A DNA stretch of 64,000 nucleotides from IMG/VR virus record IMGVR_UViG_3300018481_000021, positions 1 through 64,000 of that record. One strand, written 5' to 3'. Below, piece after piece: positions 31,603-38,968 of the stretch. Origin of the DNA: a virus. The notes under the pieces were generated by a model that was not told the origin of the DNA, did not search any database, and worked only from the letters and a program-made list of their open reading frames with translations. The first letter of the stretch is position 1; every line of letters begins with the position of its first letter. A program made the position numbers and the translations under genes.

Positions 31603-32697
31603 TTAGTACCTCGATTGACCACCACGGATATTACCCGACGCAAGCGAACGCTTGATACGGGCTTCCATCTGAGTGATCTCGGCTTCTGTGAGTGATTTCG
31701 GATTCCGCACCTTACGGTCATAATACCGCCTGATGTCCGATGTACTCAGCGGAGCCTCGGGGGCGTCAGTCGTGATGATGGGGTCGGTACGCCCGCGCCC
31801 ACCATTCGGAGAGGCTAGGTTGCCGATACGGGTCTGCCCGGTCGCAGTTTTCGACCGTGCGCGGGGTATCGGGGCCGTAGCTTCCTGTTCCGTGACAAAA
31901 CCCTCAAAGATCATCTTGACCCTAGAGTACTGCTCTTTATCCATGGCGTCTTTGAGGATGTTAAACCTCGCCACGCCAGAAAATGGGTCTACCTGCTTAA
32001 GCCAGTCCAAGAACAGGGGGTCATCGTCCTGTTCACGCCAACTTTGCAAGTTAGTATCAAGCCACGCGTGCAAGCGTGTAATTTTTTGTTCCTCAGAGCT
32101 TCGACCAAGAGTGTCAACGTGGGAAGTAAGGTTATCAACCTTGGGCTTGATCTCACTAAGCTGCGAGGCAACTGCCCTAGACGATACCTCCTCTGCCACC
32201 CTGGCAATCATGTCGAAGAACTGTGGACCATAATCCTTCAATTCTTCAGGAGTAATATTACCATAGTCTGGACCCCCTGTCAAGGACTTTTTTTCGGGGG
32301 TTATTTCTGGTTTTTTTACAAGTTGCGCAGTAAGTTCTGTCAATTGCCTTTGTAAATTTTGAGTAACCCTAGCCTGTTCTTCCGCCTCGCTGCGTAGCCG
32401 ACGAACTTCAGAATTATACCTACCTCGTATAGTGTGCAACTGCTTGCGCAACTGCTCAGCGTCGTCGCCATCGTCATGCTGTTCCGCTTGCGGTTCCGCT
32501 TGCGGTTCCGGCTGCGGTTCCGGTTGCGGTTCCGGTTGCGGTTCCGGTTGCGGTTCCGGTTGCGGCTGCAGTTCTGGTTGCGGTTCCGGCTGTTGCTCGC
32601 CATTCATCATTGCTTTATACGCAGCCTGCCCGCGTTCAATCTTATCCCGAACTTCCTGCGGGATAAACACATGCTGATCTTCGCCGACCTCAGCCAT
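31603..32697 (-). CDS. scaffolding protein
   Basis: 364 aa directly upstream of the capsid gene. The N-terminal part has a Pro-Gln-Pro-Glu tract (about 12 repeats), then a long charged coiled coil (LRKQLHTIRGRYNSEVRRLRSEAEEQARVTQ...), then a helical C-terminal region ending in basic residues. This architecture, helical and acidic with a basic end, is typical of podovirus scaffolds that bind the coat protein. The stop is immediately preceded on the genome by the palindrome 31584-31602. Confidence 0.85.
   Translation of the reverse strand: MAEVGEDQHVFIPQEVRDKIERGQAAYKAMMNGEQQPEPQPELQPQPEPQPEPQPEPQPEPQPEPQAEPQAEQHDDGDDAEQLRKQLHTIRGRYNSEVRRLRSEAEEQARVTQNLQRQLTELTAQLVKKPEITPEKKSLTGGPDYGNITPEELKDYGPQFFDMIARVAEEVSSRAVASQLSEIKPKVDNLTSHVDTLGRSSEEQKITRLHAWLDTNLQSWREQDDDPLFLDWLKQVDPFSGVARFNILKDAMDKEQYSRVKMIFEGFVTEQEATAPIPRARSKTATGQTRIGNLASPNGGRGRTDPIITTDAPEAPLSTSDIRRYYDRKVRNPKSLTEAEITQMEARIKRSLASGNIRGGQSRY
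32490..32585 (-). repeat. 12-bp tandem repeat encoding PQPE
   Basis: Units of GGTTCCGGTTGC in near-perfect tandem array in the scaffold gene; likely slippage-prone. Confidence 0.85.
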
Positions 32698-32702
32698 CTT
32701 AC

Positions 32703-32816
32703 TTACCTACCCACACCAGCAAAAGGATTACGTCTAGGACAAAGCGGATTTTGACATGTCTGTTCAGATGTCGGAGGACAAATACAACCCATCGGTTTCG
32801 AAACTTCCTCAGCCAT
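32703..32816 (-). CDS. 37-aa Cys-rich peptide (not predicted by length-cut callers)
   Basis: ATG 32816 to TAA 32703 encodes MAEEVSKPMGCICPPTSEQ... with cysteines at positions 11, 13, 21 and 26, CxC-x7-C-x4-C. AAGG stands upstream, and the stop of the previous gene is 6 bp before the start, so it fits the operon spacing. The following scaffold start is 6 bp away. A zinc- or disulfide-bound mini-protein is plausible. Function unknown. Confidence 0.6.
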   Translation of the reverse strand: MAEEVSKPMGCICPPTSEQTCQNPLCPRRNPFAGVGR

Positions 32817-32821
32817 CTTTT

Positions 32822-33061
32822 CTACCTTCGCAACTGCTGCGTAGCCTTATCGCTTTCATCCAACAATTGTTGTAGGATGAAAGCACAACCCGCGTGCCAG
32901 TCTCTTTTTTCCGACCCAGGCCCGCATGCCATACGATACATCGCCGGTAACACGTTCTGTCGCCAATGATTGAGTACAACTGAAAAAGCTTCCTCGCGTA
33001 ACAACATGCGAATAGCTTGATCCAACCGTTCGTCAATGCCAAGCTCTAATAGCTTACTCAT
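32822..33061 (-). CDS. small helical protein (79 aa)
   Basis: Starts MSKLLELGIDERLDQAIRMLL at ATG 33061, which overlaps the phosphatase stop (TAATG). The C-terminus contains a palindrome with extended arms (32852-32884) read as FILQQLLDESDK. Helical throughout, with no recognised domain. Located between secreted accessory genes and the scaffold. Confidence 0.65.
   Translation of the reverse strand: MSKLLELGIDERLDQAIRMLLREEAFSVVLNHWRQNVLPAMYRMACGPGSEKRDWHAGCAFILQQLLDESDKATQQLRR
32859..32877. repeat. dispersed palindrome with extended arms
   Basis: One arm mismatch (TGTAGGA); outer GCTTTCA/TGAAAGC extend it to 33 bp (32852-32884). Read as ILQQLLDE. Confidence 0.93.
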
Positions 33062-33912
33062 TACCCACCGCTCACACAGGCAGCCGAGCCGGTATCGCCA
33101 GCAGATCCAGATATCGGCAGGAACTGCCAAGAGTAGCTGGCCGCACCCAGTTGCAGCCTAAGGACGCCATGCCTGGCGGCGCGCGATTGGCTGTTGGTGC
33201 CCACCCGAGTGGTCGCACGGAGTGTGGTGCCGCCGGTGCCGACGACAAACTGCCTGACCCCGCGCGTGTCGCTACGGCTCCCGCTGGGCGTCTGTGGCGC
33301 GAACCGCTCATAGTGGTGGTCGTGCCCGGCTAGCACCACGCTCACCCGGCCGTCGTAGAGCGCCTGAAACGCCCGCGCCGTGGCGCTGTTACCATTACCA
33401 TGCGCGCCGCTAGACCATCTAGGATGATGCATGTACGCCAATTTGCAGCGCTGTGGGCTCGCGGCTAAATCGGCCCTCAACCACGTCAATTGAGCGGAGC
33501 CAAAACACGCACCTCCAATGCTGCAGCCCGTGTTGAGGGCGTAAACCCTCCACTCGCCCACATTGTAGGCGTAGTAGCCTCGAGGGCCATTCGCGACTGC
33601 CCCGAAATAGCCGAAATAGCCGGCCGCGCCCGGGGTATTGTAGTCGTGATTGCCGGGCACCGGCTTGGTGCGAGGCTTTAACCCCGCATAGGGCTGATCG
33701 TAGCAGGTGTTGAACTGCGCCGCCGTGCCGTCGTTATAGGCCAAGTCTCCTAAAGCCAGAAATGTCCCGGCCTGAGACCGGATCAAGTTACCGACCTGGG
33801 TGTCAGTGGTGACAGAGCAGTTGCCGATATCACCAGCAGCGAGCAAGGTCTGGCCATAAACCGGAGCGGATAGGACCATCATGGTGACGACAGCAGCGAC
33901 AGTGCGACGCAT
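33061..33912 (-). CDS. secreted metallophosphoesterase (purple-acid/PhoD-like)
   Basis: 284 aa. The start at ATG 33912 (MRRTVAAVVTMMVLSAPVYGQ) gives a clean signal peptide and lies 1 nt after the previous stop. Binuclear-metal motifs: AAGDIGN, LALGDLAYNDG, VPGNHDY, YMHHPRWSSG, VLAGHDHHYERF, in the order of calcineurin-like phosphatases. This is an unusual cargo for a virion operon: it would act in the periplasm or outside. Higher GC than neighbours suggests horizontal acquisition together with the next upstream gene. Confidence 0.9.
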   Translation of the reverse strand: MRRTVAAVVTMMVLSAPVYGQTLLAAGDIGNCSVTTDTQVGNLIRSQAGTFLALGDLAYNDGTAAQFNTCYDQPYAGLKPRTKPVPGNHDYNTPGAAGYFGYFGAVANGPRGYYAYNVGEWRVYALNTGCSIGGACFGSAQLTWLRADLAASPQRCKLAYMHHPRWSSGAHGNGNSATARAFQALYDGRVSVVLAGHDHHYERFAPQTPSGSRSDTRGVRQFVVGTGGTTLRATTRVGTNSQSRAARHGVLRLQLGAASYSWQFLPISGSAGDTGSAACVSGG

Positions 33913-33913
33913 G

Positions 33914-34591
33914 TTACTGGACGCCACCAACAATACTGATGCGGTTCGACGTGGGCTCGCCAGCAACCGAAGCACTTAACTCACCGCGGCCGTCGAAAAC
34001 CTTAGTCTCGATCTCCGTCAGATCACCATCCTCGAAATGACTGATCTGAAGCGTGACTTGTGTAGCCGTTAGGGCAGTGACCTTCGCCACTTCACGCAGG
34101 CTGCCACCATCAATGGACTCGATAGTCCACGTCTGACCGACAGTCGGGTTAGCTACCATGTAGGTCCCGGCGCGCTCGCCCTGGAAGCCATGCACGAAAG
34201 AGCCTTCATCTGAGAGATCGTTCAGATTGGGGGAGGAGCTATACTCGAACGCGGTGGTTATCTCACCGCCGTAGCACACGTCTCCCGACTTGTTCTCGGC
34301 GTAGAGGTCGATGGTGCTCTCGCCAAGCAAGCCCGTTGAAATCTCGCCGCCGATGTCGCTGATGGCCCGCCACCAGATGCCCCCAGCGCGCACGTAATGC
34401 GGCAGCACCGAAACGATGCTCTGCTCGCTACCGTCGCTGTAAACAGCGACCTGCCCGGAGGGGAATTTGGCAAACTTGGTGTCGATCACCGCCCTGGGGG
34501 TGAAGTTTCCGGGGTCGGTGCATGACCCAGCATACGCAGTTGTGGATGAAACAAAAATTACGCTCAAAACAGTAACCCATAACCTAGTCAT
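33914..34591 (-). CDS. secreted protein of unknown function
   Basis: 225 aa with signal peptide (MTRLWVTVLSVIFVSSTTAYAG). The mature part is beta-rich with two Cys (GSCTDP, GDVCYGGE) and ends VSGxP-like SVAGEPTSNRISIVGG. It overlaps the portal stop (ATGA) and runs into the phosphatase gene with a 1-nt gap, so the two are a co-inserted pair. GC-rich like the phosphatase. No family recognised. Confidence 0.75.
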   Translation of the reverse strand: MTRLWVTVLSVIFVSSTTAYAGSCTDPGNFTPRAVIDTKFAKFPSGQVAVYSDGSEQSIVSVLPHYVRAGGIWWRAISDIGGEISTGLLGESTIDLYAENKSGDVCYGGEITTAFEYSSSPNLNDLSDEGSFVHGFQGERAGTYMVANPTVGQTWTIESIDGGSLREVAKVTALTATQVTLQISHFEDGDLTEIETKVFDGRGELSASVAGEPTSNRISIVGGVQ

Positions 34592-36645
34592 GCTGCTTGC
34601 CTCGCTGTTCGTGCTATAGCCCCTTTAGACCGTGTACGCATTGCGTTGTCAGAACCTTGCGCCGTTTGATTACGTTCATCCTTTTGCTCACGCGGAGCTG
34701 GTTGGTTAGGCTGTCCTTGCGGCTGCGCCGCACCTGCCGCTTGCTGCATCTGCGCAGCTTGTTTCTGCGCCTCTTCCATTTGCATCATAGTATCTTCGGA
34801 CGGAACTACCGTCTGATTACCTTTCAAGAATGCCTCACTAACCGAACGCAGCAAAGTCGCACGACCATTCATGCCGAGTATCTGCATATCAAACGGATTA
34901 GCAGTCGCTTGCAGAAATTCAATCATTCGCATCCGATCCGTTTCTCTTTCCTCCGCGTAAGTTGCGCCGCGCGCCACAATACTTTCATCACCGCGCAATA
35001 CATCTGTACCAGTGGTAAGTAAAACCAAATCATAAGTTTTTCGTAGAATCGGCTCAATAACATTCTGATCGATACCTCCAGCCACGCTAGTCATTGTCCG
35101 ATTAGCATTACTCATCAACTGCGACAAACCAGATGCCGTACGACCGGCCCCGCCCAATTTATCCGAACCAGTAAGATAACGCGGAATACCCGAAATTTCA
35201 TCAGCCATATTCTGCAAATACGAAAGAACCCCCATCAACTCCTGTGCATTGATTTGAGGCTGATAAAACTCAATAGGTTTCTCACCGGCTGGAGCCGATG
35301 GATCACTATCAAACTCCCAAATCTGCCAAGGCGTAATATGAACAGTTTGGTCATTTGGGGCTTGCCATCGATCACGATTAATTCCCACTTGGGGTCCGCT
35401 GGAAATACCCACGTTATTGACCAGGGCGCGTAACGTAGCGTTGTAGGTTTCTTGAACGTCACCAATCAACTCCGGTAGAGCCGTACCGGGAATGCTGCCG
35501 CTGACAGGTTCATAAGCAGCCGAATAGTACGGCGGGCGATTACTCGGATCGGGGTCAACTTGGACTTTAAGCGTGTACTCACCGCATATCCAGGCTTGCA
35601 CCTGATAATCGTAATCACGTCGTAAGGTCTCGCCTTCCGGTACTGGAATACCAAAATCTTGTAATTGCCATCCAGGCATAGTTCCAGTGTAAAGCAAAAC
35701 CTCAATCATCATCTGGTAAAACCGACTGCCCTGGTTCTGAGCGTCTTCGTGAATTTGTTCAAAGAACTGCCAATACGAATAACCGCTCTCACCATAATCG
35801 CGCAATACGCTACGAATGGCTTGCTCGTCAAACCCATCCAACCCAATCAAAGCGTTGACGTCTGCTCGCGTCATCCGCATGCGCTCAATAATCTCTGCAT
35901 TAGCAAAATCCATCGCGCCTGGACCCCACATAATATCGTAAGGATCGACGCGACGAAACATCAATACCGGCTTGCGTGTACGCGTTGGTTTACCTTCAAC
36001 ATAATCAACCATTGTTTTCATAACAGCAGTTGGACCAGCCATCACAGCAAAAGGATAAGTACAAAAATCAAGAATGAACGCATTCAATGATTCGTAGAAA
36101 TTACCTTCAACCAAAATATCATCGATGTAACGGGCACTCTCTATGGCTTCCATACGAGCTTGCTTGCGAGCAGCTTCGCCCGCAGCGCGAGTAAGCTGTT
36201 CAATCCGCCCACGAAGTTGCTCTGGCTGAATCGGTTGACCAGACTGTTGCAATGTTTGAGCTTCAACCGTAACCAACTGCTCAACGTTTTGCGCAATATC
36301 CTCTGGCAGAGAAGGAACTGGGGTAGCATCGATATCCCATGGCCGCTCGCCTTGAATAAAAATAGATCGCAACATCGCGGCCCCACCGCGTATTTTGTTA
36401 GTAGTCAATCGAGCAAATACACTCGATCCGCCAAACTCAGCAATCATGCGCAATTGCAACTCGTCGTACTGACCTTCACGCAACCGCAAACAATTATTCA
36501 AACGCTCGGTCAAATGAATATGTTTCCGAAATCGCTCCATCTGCTCAAGAACACGTTGAACTTCCCAACGCAGCATGTGCGCAGGTTCAGTAGGCTGACC
36601 ACCGATATCAGCACCTTCCTGAAAATCTGTTATAGTCTTAAGCAT
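34588..36645 (-). CDS. portal protein
   Basis: 685 aa, podovirus-type portal. Recognisable parts are a charged N-terminus, VDPYDIMWGPGAMDF in the crown-wing region, then IGDVQETYNATLRALVNNVGISSGPQVGIN and ADEISGIPRYLTGSDK...GRTASGLSQLMSNANR, and a Gln/Pro-rich C-terminal tail. Start chosen at ATG 36645; ATG 36660 lies inside the palindrome 36653-36671, and neither has a strong ribosome site. The upstream Acb2-like gene ends in the same place, so coupling is likely. Confidence 0.88.
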   Translation of the reverse strand: MLKTITDFQEGADIGGQPTEPAHMLRWEVQRVLEQMERFRKHIHLTERLNNCLRLREGQYDELQLRMIAEFGGSSVFARLTTNKIRGGAAMLRSIFIQGERPWDIDATPVPSLPEDIAQNVEQLVTVEAQTLQQSGQPIQPEQLRGRIEQLTRAAGEAARKQARMEAIESARYIDDILVEGNFYESLNAFILDFCTYPFAVMAGPTAVMKTMVDYVEGKPTRTRKPVLMFRRVDPYDIMWGPGAMDFANAEIIERMRMTRADVNALIGLDGFDEQAIRSVLRDYGESGYSYWQFFEQIHEDAQNQGSRFYQMMIEVLLYTGTMPGWQLQDFGIPVPEGETLRRDYDYQVQAWICGEYTLKVQVDPDPSNRPPYYSAAYEPVSGSIPGTALPELIGDVQETYNATLRALVNNVGISSGPQVGINRDRWQAPNDQTVHITPWQIWEFDSDPSAPAGEKPIEFYQPQINAQELMGVLSYLQNMADEISGIPRYLTGSDKLGGAGRTASGLSQLMSNANRTMTSVAGGIDQNVIEPILRKTYDLVLLTTGTDVLRGDESIVARGATYAEERETDRMRMIEFLQATANPFDMQILGMNGRATLLRSVSEAFLKGNQTVVPSEDTMMQMEEAQKQAAQMQQAAGAAQPQGQPNQPAPREQKDERNQTAQGSDNAMRTRSKGAIARTARQAA

Positions 36646-36649
36646 AGCA

Positions 36650-36850
36650 TCATCCAACATCTATTGTTGGACGGCTAGAAAGCTGCGCTCTAACCGCGCA
36701 ATCCTTAGCCTCCAAGAGCTTCCGTAACGCAACCGTGCGTTCTGGATTACGCGGCAGCACATCCACAATCCACTGCGCCATTTCGGCGAATGGTTTTGAA
36801 AATTCCTGCAAGTGGGCAGGAAGATGCGTATAACCGAAAAAGATCAACAT
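36650..36850 (-). CDS. Acb2/DUF7681-like small hairpin protein (candidate anti-CBASS sponge)
   Basis: 66 aa: FGYTHLPAHLQEFSKPFAEM...LPRNPERTVALRKLLEAKDCAVRA. The two-helix pattern, the LPxxxExxxALxxLxEAxxxAxRA ending and the length match the DUF7681 small-protein group that includes Acb2, a phage protein that sequesters cyclic nucleotides of CBASS. ATG 36850 is preferred over 37033, because the longer form would overlap the gene at 36855 with an unrelated tail. The last residues RPTIDVG come from the palindrome. Binding activity is inference. Confidence 0.6.
   Translation of the reverse strand: MLIFFGYTHLPAHLQEFSKPFAEMAQWIVDVLPRNPERTVALRKLLEAKDCAVRAQLSSRPTIDVG
36653..36671. repeat. dispersed palindrome
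   Basis: Perfect arms, core TCTAT. Junction of the Acb2-like gene (RPTIDVG) and the portal start. Confidence 0.95.
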
Positions 36851-36854
36851 CGGC

Positions 36855-37220
36855 TCACGACTTTCTTTTACCGGCTCGATACTGCTGTCGGGCAAGTTGC
36901 TGGCCTCCGTTTTTCCCGGCGGGTTTACCAACTCGGGCAACACTTCGCTGGCCGAGGGCGCTGTTGATTTTACCGATATCTGGTTGCCCGGTTCTGGCCC
37001 TACTTTGTGTAGCGGCTTGCTTGGGTTTTGCATTTACGGGTCCTGTCTTTCTACTCTTAATATCTTTCAACGCAGCGCCATAAGCCGCATCCTCTGCGGC
37101 TTGTTTTTTCTGTGCTTCAGCTACGTTGGCACCCAGTCCGGCCTTCGCCCCAAGACGCAACGCCGCTGTCCCCAAGGACAATGGATTAAGTTGACCAACA
37201 GGCGTTTTGTAGTTAGCCAT
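36855..37220 (-). CDS. basic hypothetical protein (121 aa)
   Basis: Basic, Ala/Gln/Lys-rich, helical to disordered (AEAQKKQAAEDAAYGAALKDIKSRK, ARQQYRAGKRKS). It follows the 37224 gene by 3 bp. Possibly a DNA-binding or internal head protein in view of the charge. Not recognised. Confidence 0.65.
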   Translation of the reverse strand: MANYKTPVGQLNPLSLGTAALRLGAKAGLGANVAEAQKKQAAEDAAYGAALKDIKSRKTGPVNAKPKQAATQSRARTGQPDIGKINSALGQRSVARVGKPAGKNGGQQLARQQYRAGKRKS

Positions 37221-37223
37221 AGG

Positions 37224-37898
37224 TCACTTCCTCCGATCGCGCTGCAACTCGGCGGTAGTCTTGTTTCGACCAGTGCGCGGTGTGTAACCACGACCCGCAT
37301 AATGTTCATGGGTTGGCGTTGACGTTTTAACTGGATTGGCGCGGTTAGCGCGCCCTTCGTCACCAATTTTTGTTTGACGACGCGCACGCGCTTCCGCTTG
37401 AAGCTGGGCAGCAGGAAGTTCTACTACTGGTTTTGACCGAGCTTTCGCCGCCGATTTAGTTGCTGATTTAGCGGGGGCCGCGTTCATTTTAGCGGGTGGC
37501 GGCAACTCAGCCACATTAATTTTTGGAGTAGCATCTTTACGTGGGAGACTAGACTGTGATTTTGGCATTGTAGATTCAGATGCAGCCGCAACTTTCGGTC
37601 CCGATGTAGACATAGCCGTAACGGGTCGTGCTGCGGCTGCCTTAGCAGCCATTGACGACCCGCGCCGTTGGATCGATCCGCGTGTCGTCGGTGCAGCCAA
37701 ATCAGGCTTAGCTTCGGCTACAACATCAAGGGGTCGAGCTACAGCAGCCTTAGCAGCCATTTCTGACCCGCGCCGTTGGATCGATCCGCGTGTACTTACT
37801 TTGTTATCTCTCTGCTTTTTTTTCTTAGCTAGGTAAGATTTTCCAGCCGCGCGAAATCTTGACTGTCCAGGTTGCGGATGGTACAACTCTACTGCCAT
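37224..37898 (-). CDS. basic protein with internal duplication
   Basis: 224 aa, strongly basic and low-complexity. Two copies of TRGSIQRRGSxMAAKAA occur near residues 36-55 and 72-91, coded by a direct repeat at 37653-37690 and 37759-37796. C-terminal half is Arg/Thr-rich. It lies between the holin and the portal gene. Could be a head or DNA-condensation protein by charge; no homologue recognised. Confidence 0.65.
   Translation of the reverse strand: MAVELYHPQPGQSRFRAAGKSYLAKKKKQRDNKVSTRGSIQRRGSEMAAKAAVARPLDVVAEAKPDLAAPTTRGSIQRRGSSMAAKAAAARPVTAMSTSGPKVAAASESTMPKSQSSLPRKDATPKINVAELPPPAKMNAAPAKSATKSAAKARSKPVVELPAAQLQAEARARRQTKIGDEGRANRANPVKTSTPTHEHYAGRGYTPRTGRNKTTAELQRDRRK
37653..37796 (-). 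repeat. direct repeat (two ~45-bp copies, 106 bp apart)
   Basis: The two copies encode the duplicated TRGSIQRRGS segment of the basic protein and are almost identical. Confidence 0.8.
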
Positions 37899-37949
37899 TG
37901 AAGGTACTCCAGCTCAGGATGTACAGTGTAACACAGTCAATACCCACCG

Positions 37950-38195
37950 TCAAGAACTATTTTCGTAGCCATCCAACAACGATTGTTGGATGGAAGCAAG
38001 TTCAGCAGTTATGCCAGAACTCACAACGAGCTTCCATAGCAAGACCAGTAATACAATCACTATAACCGCAATCACGCCAATCCTTACGATGTTAGCCATT
38101 TCAGGATCAGGTATTTTACCGACAAACATCAGCACCAGCAAACCGCCAACAGCGATTGCAACCATTATTAGAATGGTGGACAAGATAGGTTCCAT
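37950..38195 (-). CDS. holin (two transmembrane segments)
   Basis: 81 aa. Transmembrane helices at about residues 4-24 (ILSTILIMVAIAVGGLLVLMF) and 37-57 (RIGVIAVIVIVLLVLLWKLVV), then a charged tail. AGGAG upstream of the ATG. Next to the endolysin gene, as in lysis cassettes. The C-terminus is the palindrome (ASIQQSLLDGYE). Confidence 0.75.
   Translation of the reverse strand: MEPILSTILIMVAIAVGGLLVLMFVGKIPDPEMANIVRIGVIAVIVIVLLVLLWKLVVSSGITAELASIQQSLLDGYENSS
37972..37990. repeat. dispersed palindrome
   Basis: Perfect arms, core ACGAT, 3 extra paired bases. Holin C-terminus, read as SIQQSLLDG. Confidence 0.95.
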
Positions 38196-38206
38196 CTGCT
38201 ACACTC

Positions 38207-38602
38207 CTACGCTGTTTCTACTGGATAGTTGTACCAAGCTAGTTCCCAATGAGGACCATCTTTGAACGAAGTCCAATCTCCACCCCAAGTAACGTTGATA
38301 TCTAGTGCTGCCGCCATTGCTTTGATATGCGGTTCCAAAGCATAGTAGTAATCCCAATTCCAACTCACCTCATTAGTACTCGGATCAAGCGGAGCCAAAT
38401 CAACCGCATGTCCAGTCAAATGACGCGAGTTCATTGTCTGCGATGCACCAGAAGCAACATACTCCGCTTGCTTCTCTTCAGTACGCACTCCCTCCAACAC
38501 CATAAAATTTATTGGTGGCGACACCGCGCAAGCACGCACCAAATGCATCAAATCAGGATGCACTCCCTCAAGTCGCTCCATGTCACGCTCAGTAAGCTGC
38601 AT
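38207..38602 (-). CDS. endolysin, peptidase M15 family (VanY-like)
   Basis: 131 aa L,D-carboxypeptidase/endopeptidase type. Zinc-site motif SRHLTGHAVDLA (His61, Asp68) and DGPHWEL (His118) match the M15 pattern of phage T5-like lysins, with GVRTEEKQAEYVASGASQTMN upstream. Start ATG 38602 with GGAG upstream; the frame extends to GTG 38605. Sits next to the holin and a membrane-anchored protein, so it is the peptidoglycan-cutting part of the lysis module. Confidence 0.88.
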   Translation of the reverse strand: MQLTERDMERLEGVHPDLMHLVRACAVSPPINFMVLEGVRTEEKQAEYVASGASQTMNSRHLTGHAVDLAPLDPSTNEVSWNWDYYYALEPHIKAMAAALDINVTWGGDWTSFKDGPHWELAWYNYPVETA

Positions 38603-38607
38603 CACTG

Positions 38608-38964
38608 CTACTCCAACACGTCCATGACATATCGTGCGAGCCCTTCCATAGTACCATTGACAAAAATCCGTCTACCGGTCAGTCCATGCAGAGCCACGCA
38701 TGGATCAGGTGACGTTGGAGGATTACCGATAGCAATAACAAACTCGGGTTTAATATAAGCCCATTCAGTAAAACGATGATCTAATTTTCCAGTCACGCTG
38801 CATACTCGAACCAATACCCAACCCTGCACTTCTGGCGGCTTGGGTATTGGCTTGCGGTCCGAAAAATCAAAGTCCGGCTCATTAGCACTCTCTACTGGCC
38901 ATACCTGTGTCAATACTAAACTTGCAAAAGCAAGCCCAAAACACAACAACAGTCTTATCCACAC
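38608..38964 (-). CDS. membrane-anchored lysis-region protein
   Basis: 118 aa starting at GTG 38964 (VWIRLLLCFGLAFASLVLTQV), a single hydrophobic segment or signal peptide, then a soluble part with three Cys (RVCSVTG, PDPCVALHG). The frame runs up to ATG 38988 but that overlaps the upstream gene. In a lysis cassette this is a candidate spanin or regulator, but no diagnostic spanin feature is seen. Confidence 0.6.
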   Translation of the reverse strand: MWIRLLLCFGLAFASLVLTQVWPVESANEPDFDFSDRKPIPKPPEVQGWVLVRVCSVTGKLDHRFTEWAYIKPEFVIAIGNPPTSPDPCVALHGLTGRRIFVNGTMEGLARYVMDVLE

Positions 38965-38968
38965 CGCA

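Noticed and set aside
36850-37033. Longer N-terminus of the Acb2-like gene
   Set aside because: It would overlap the 36855 gene and adds a low-complexity segment unlike the family.
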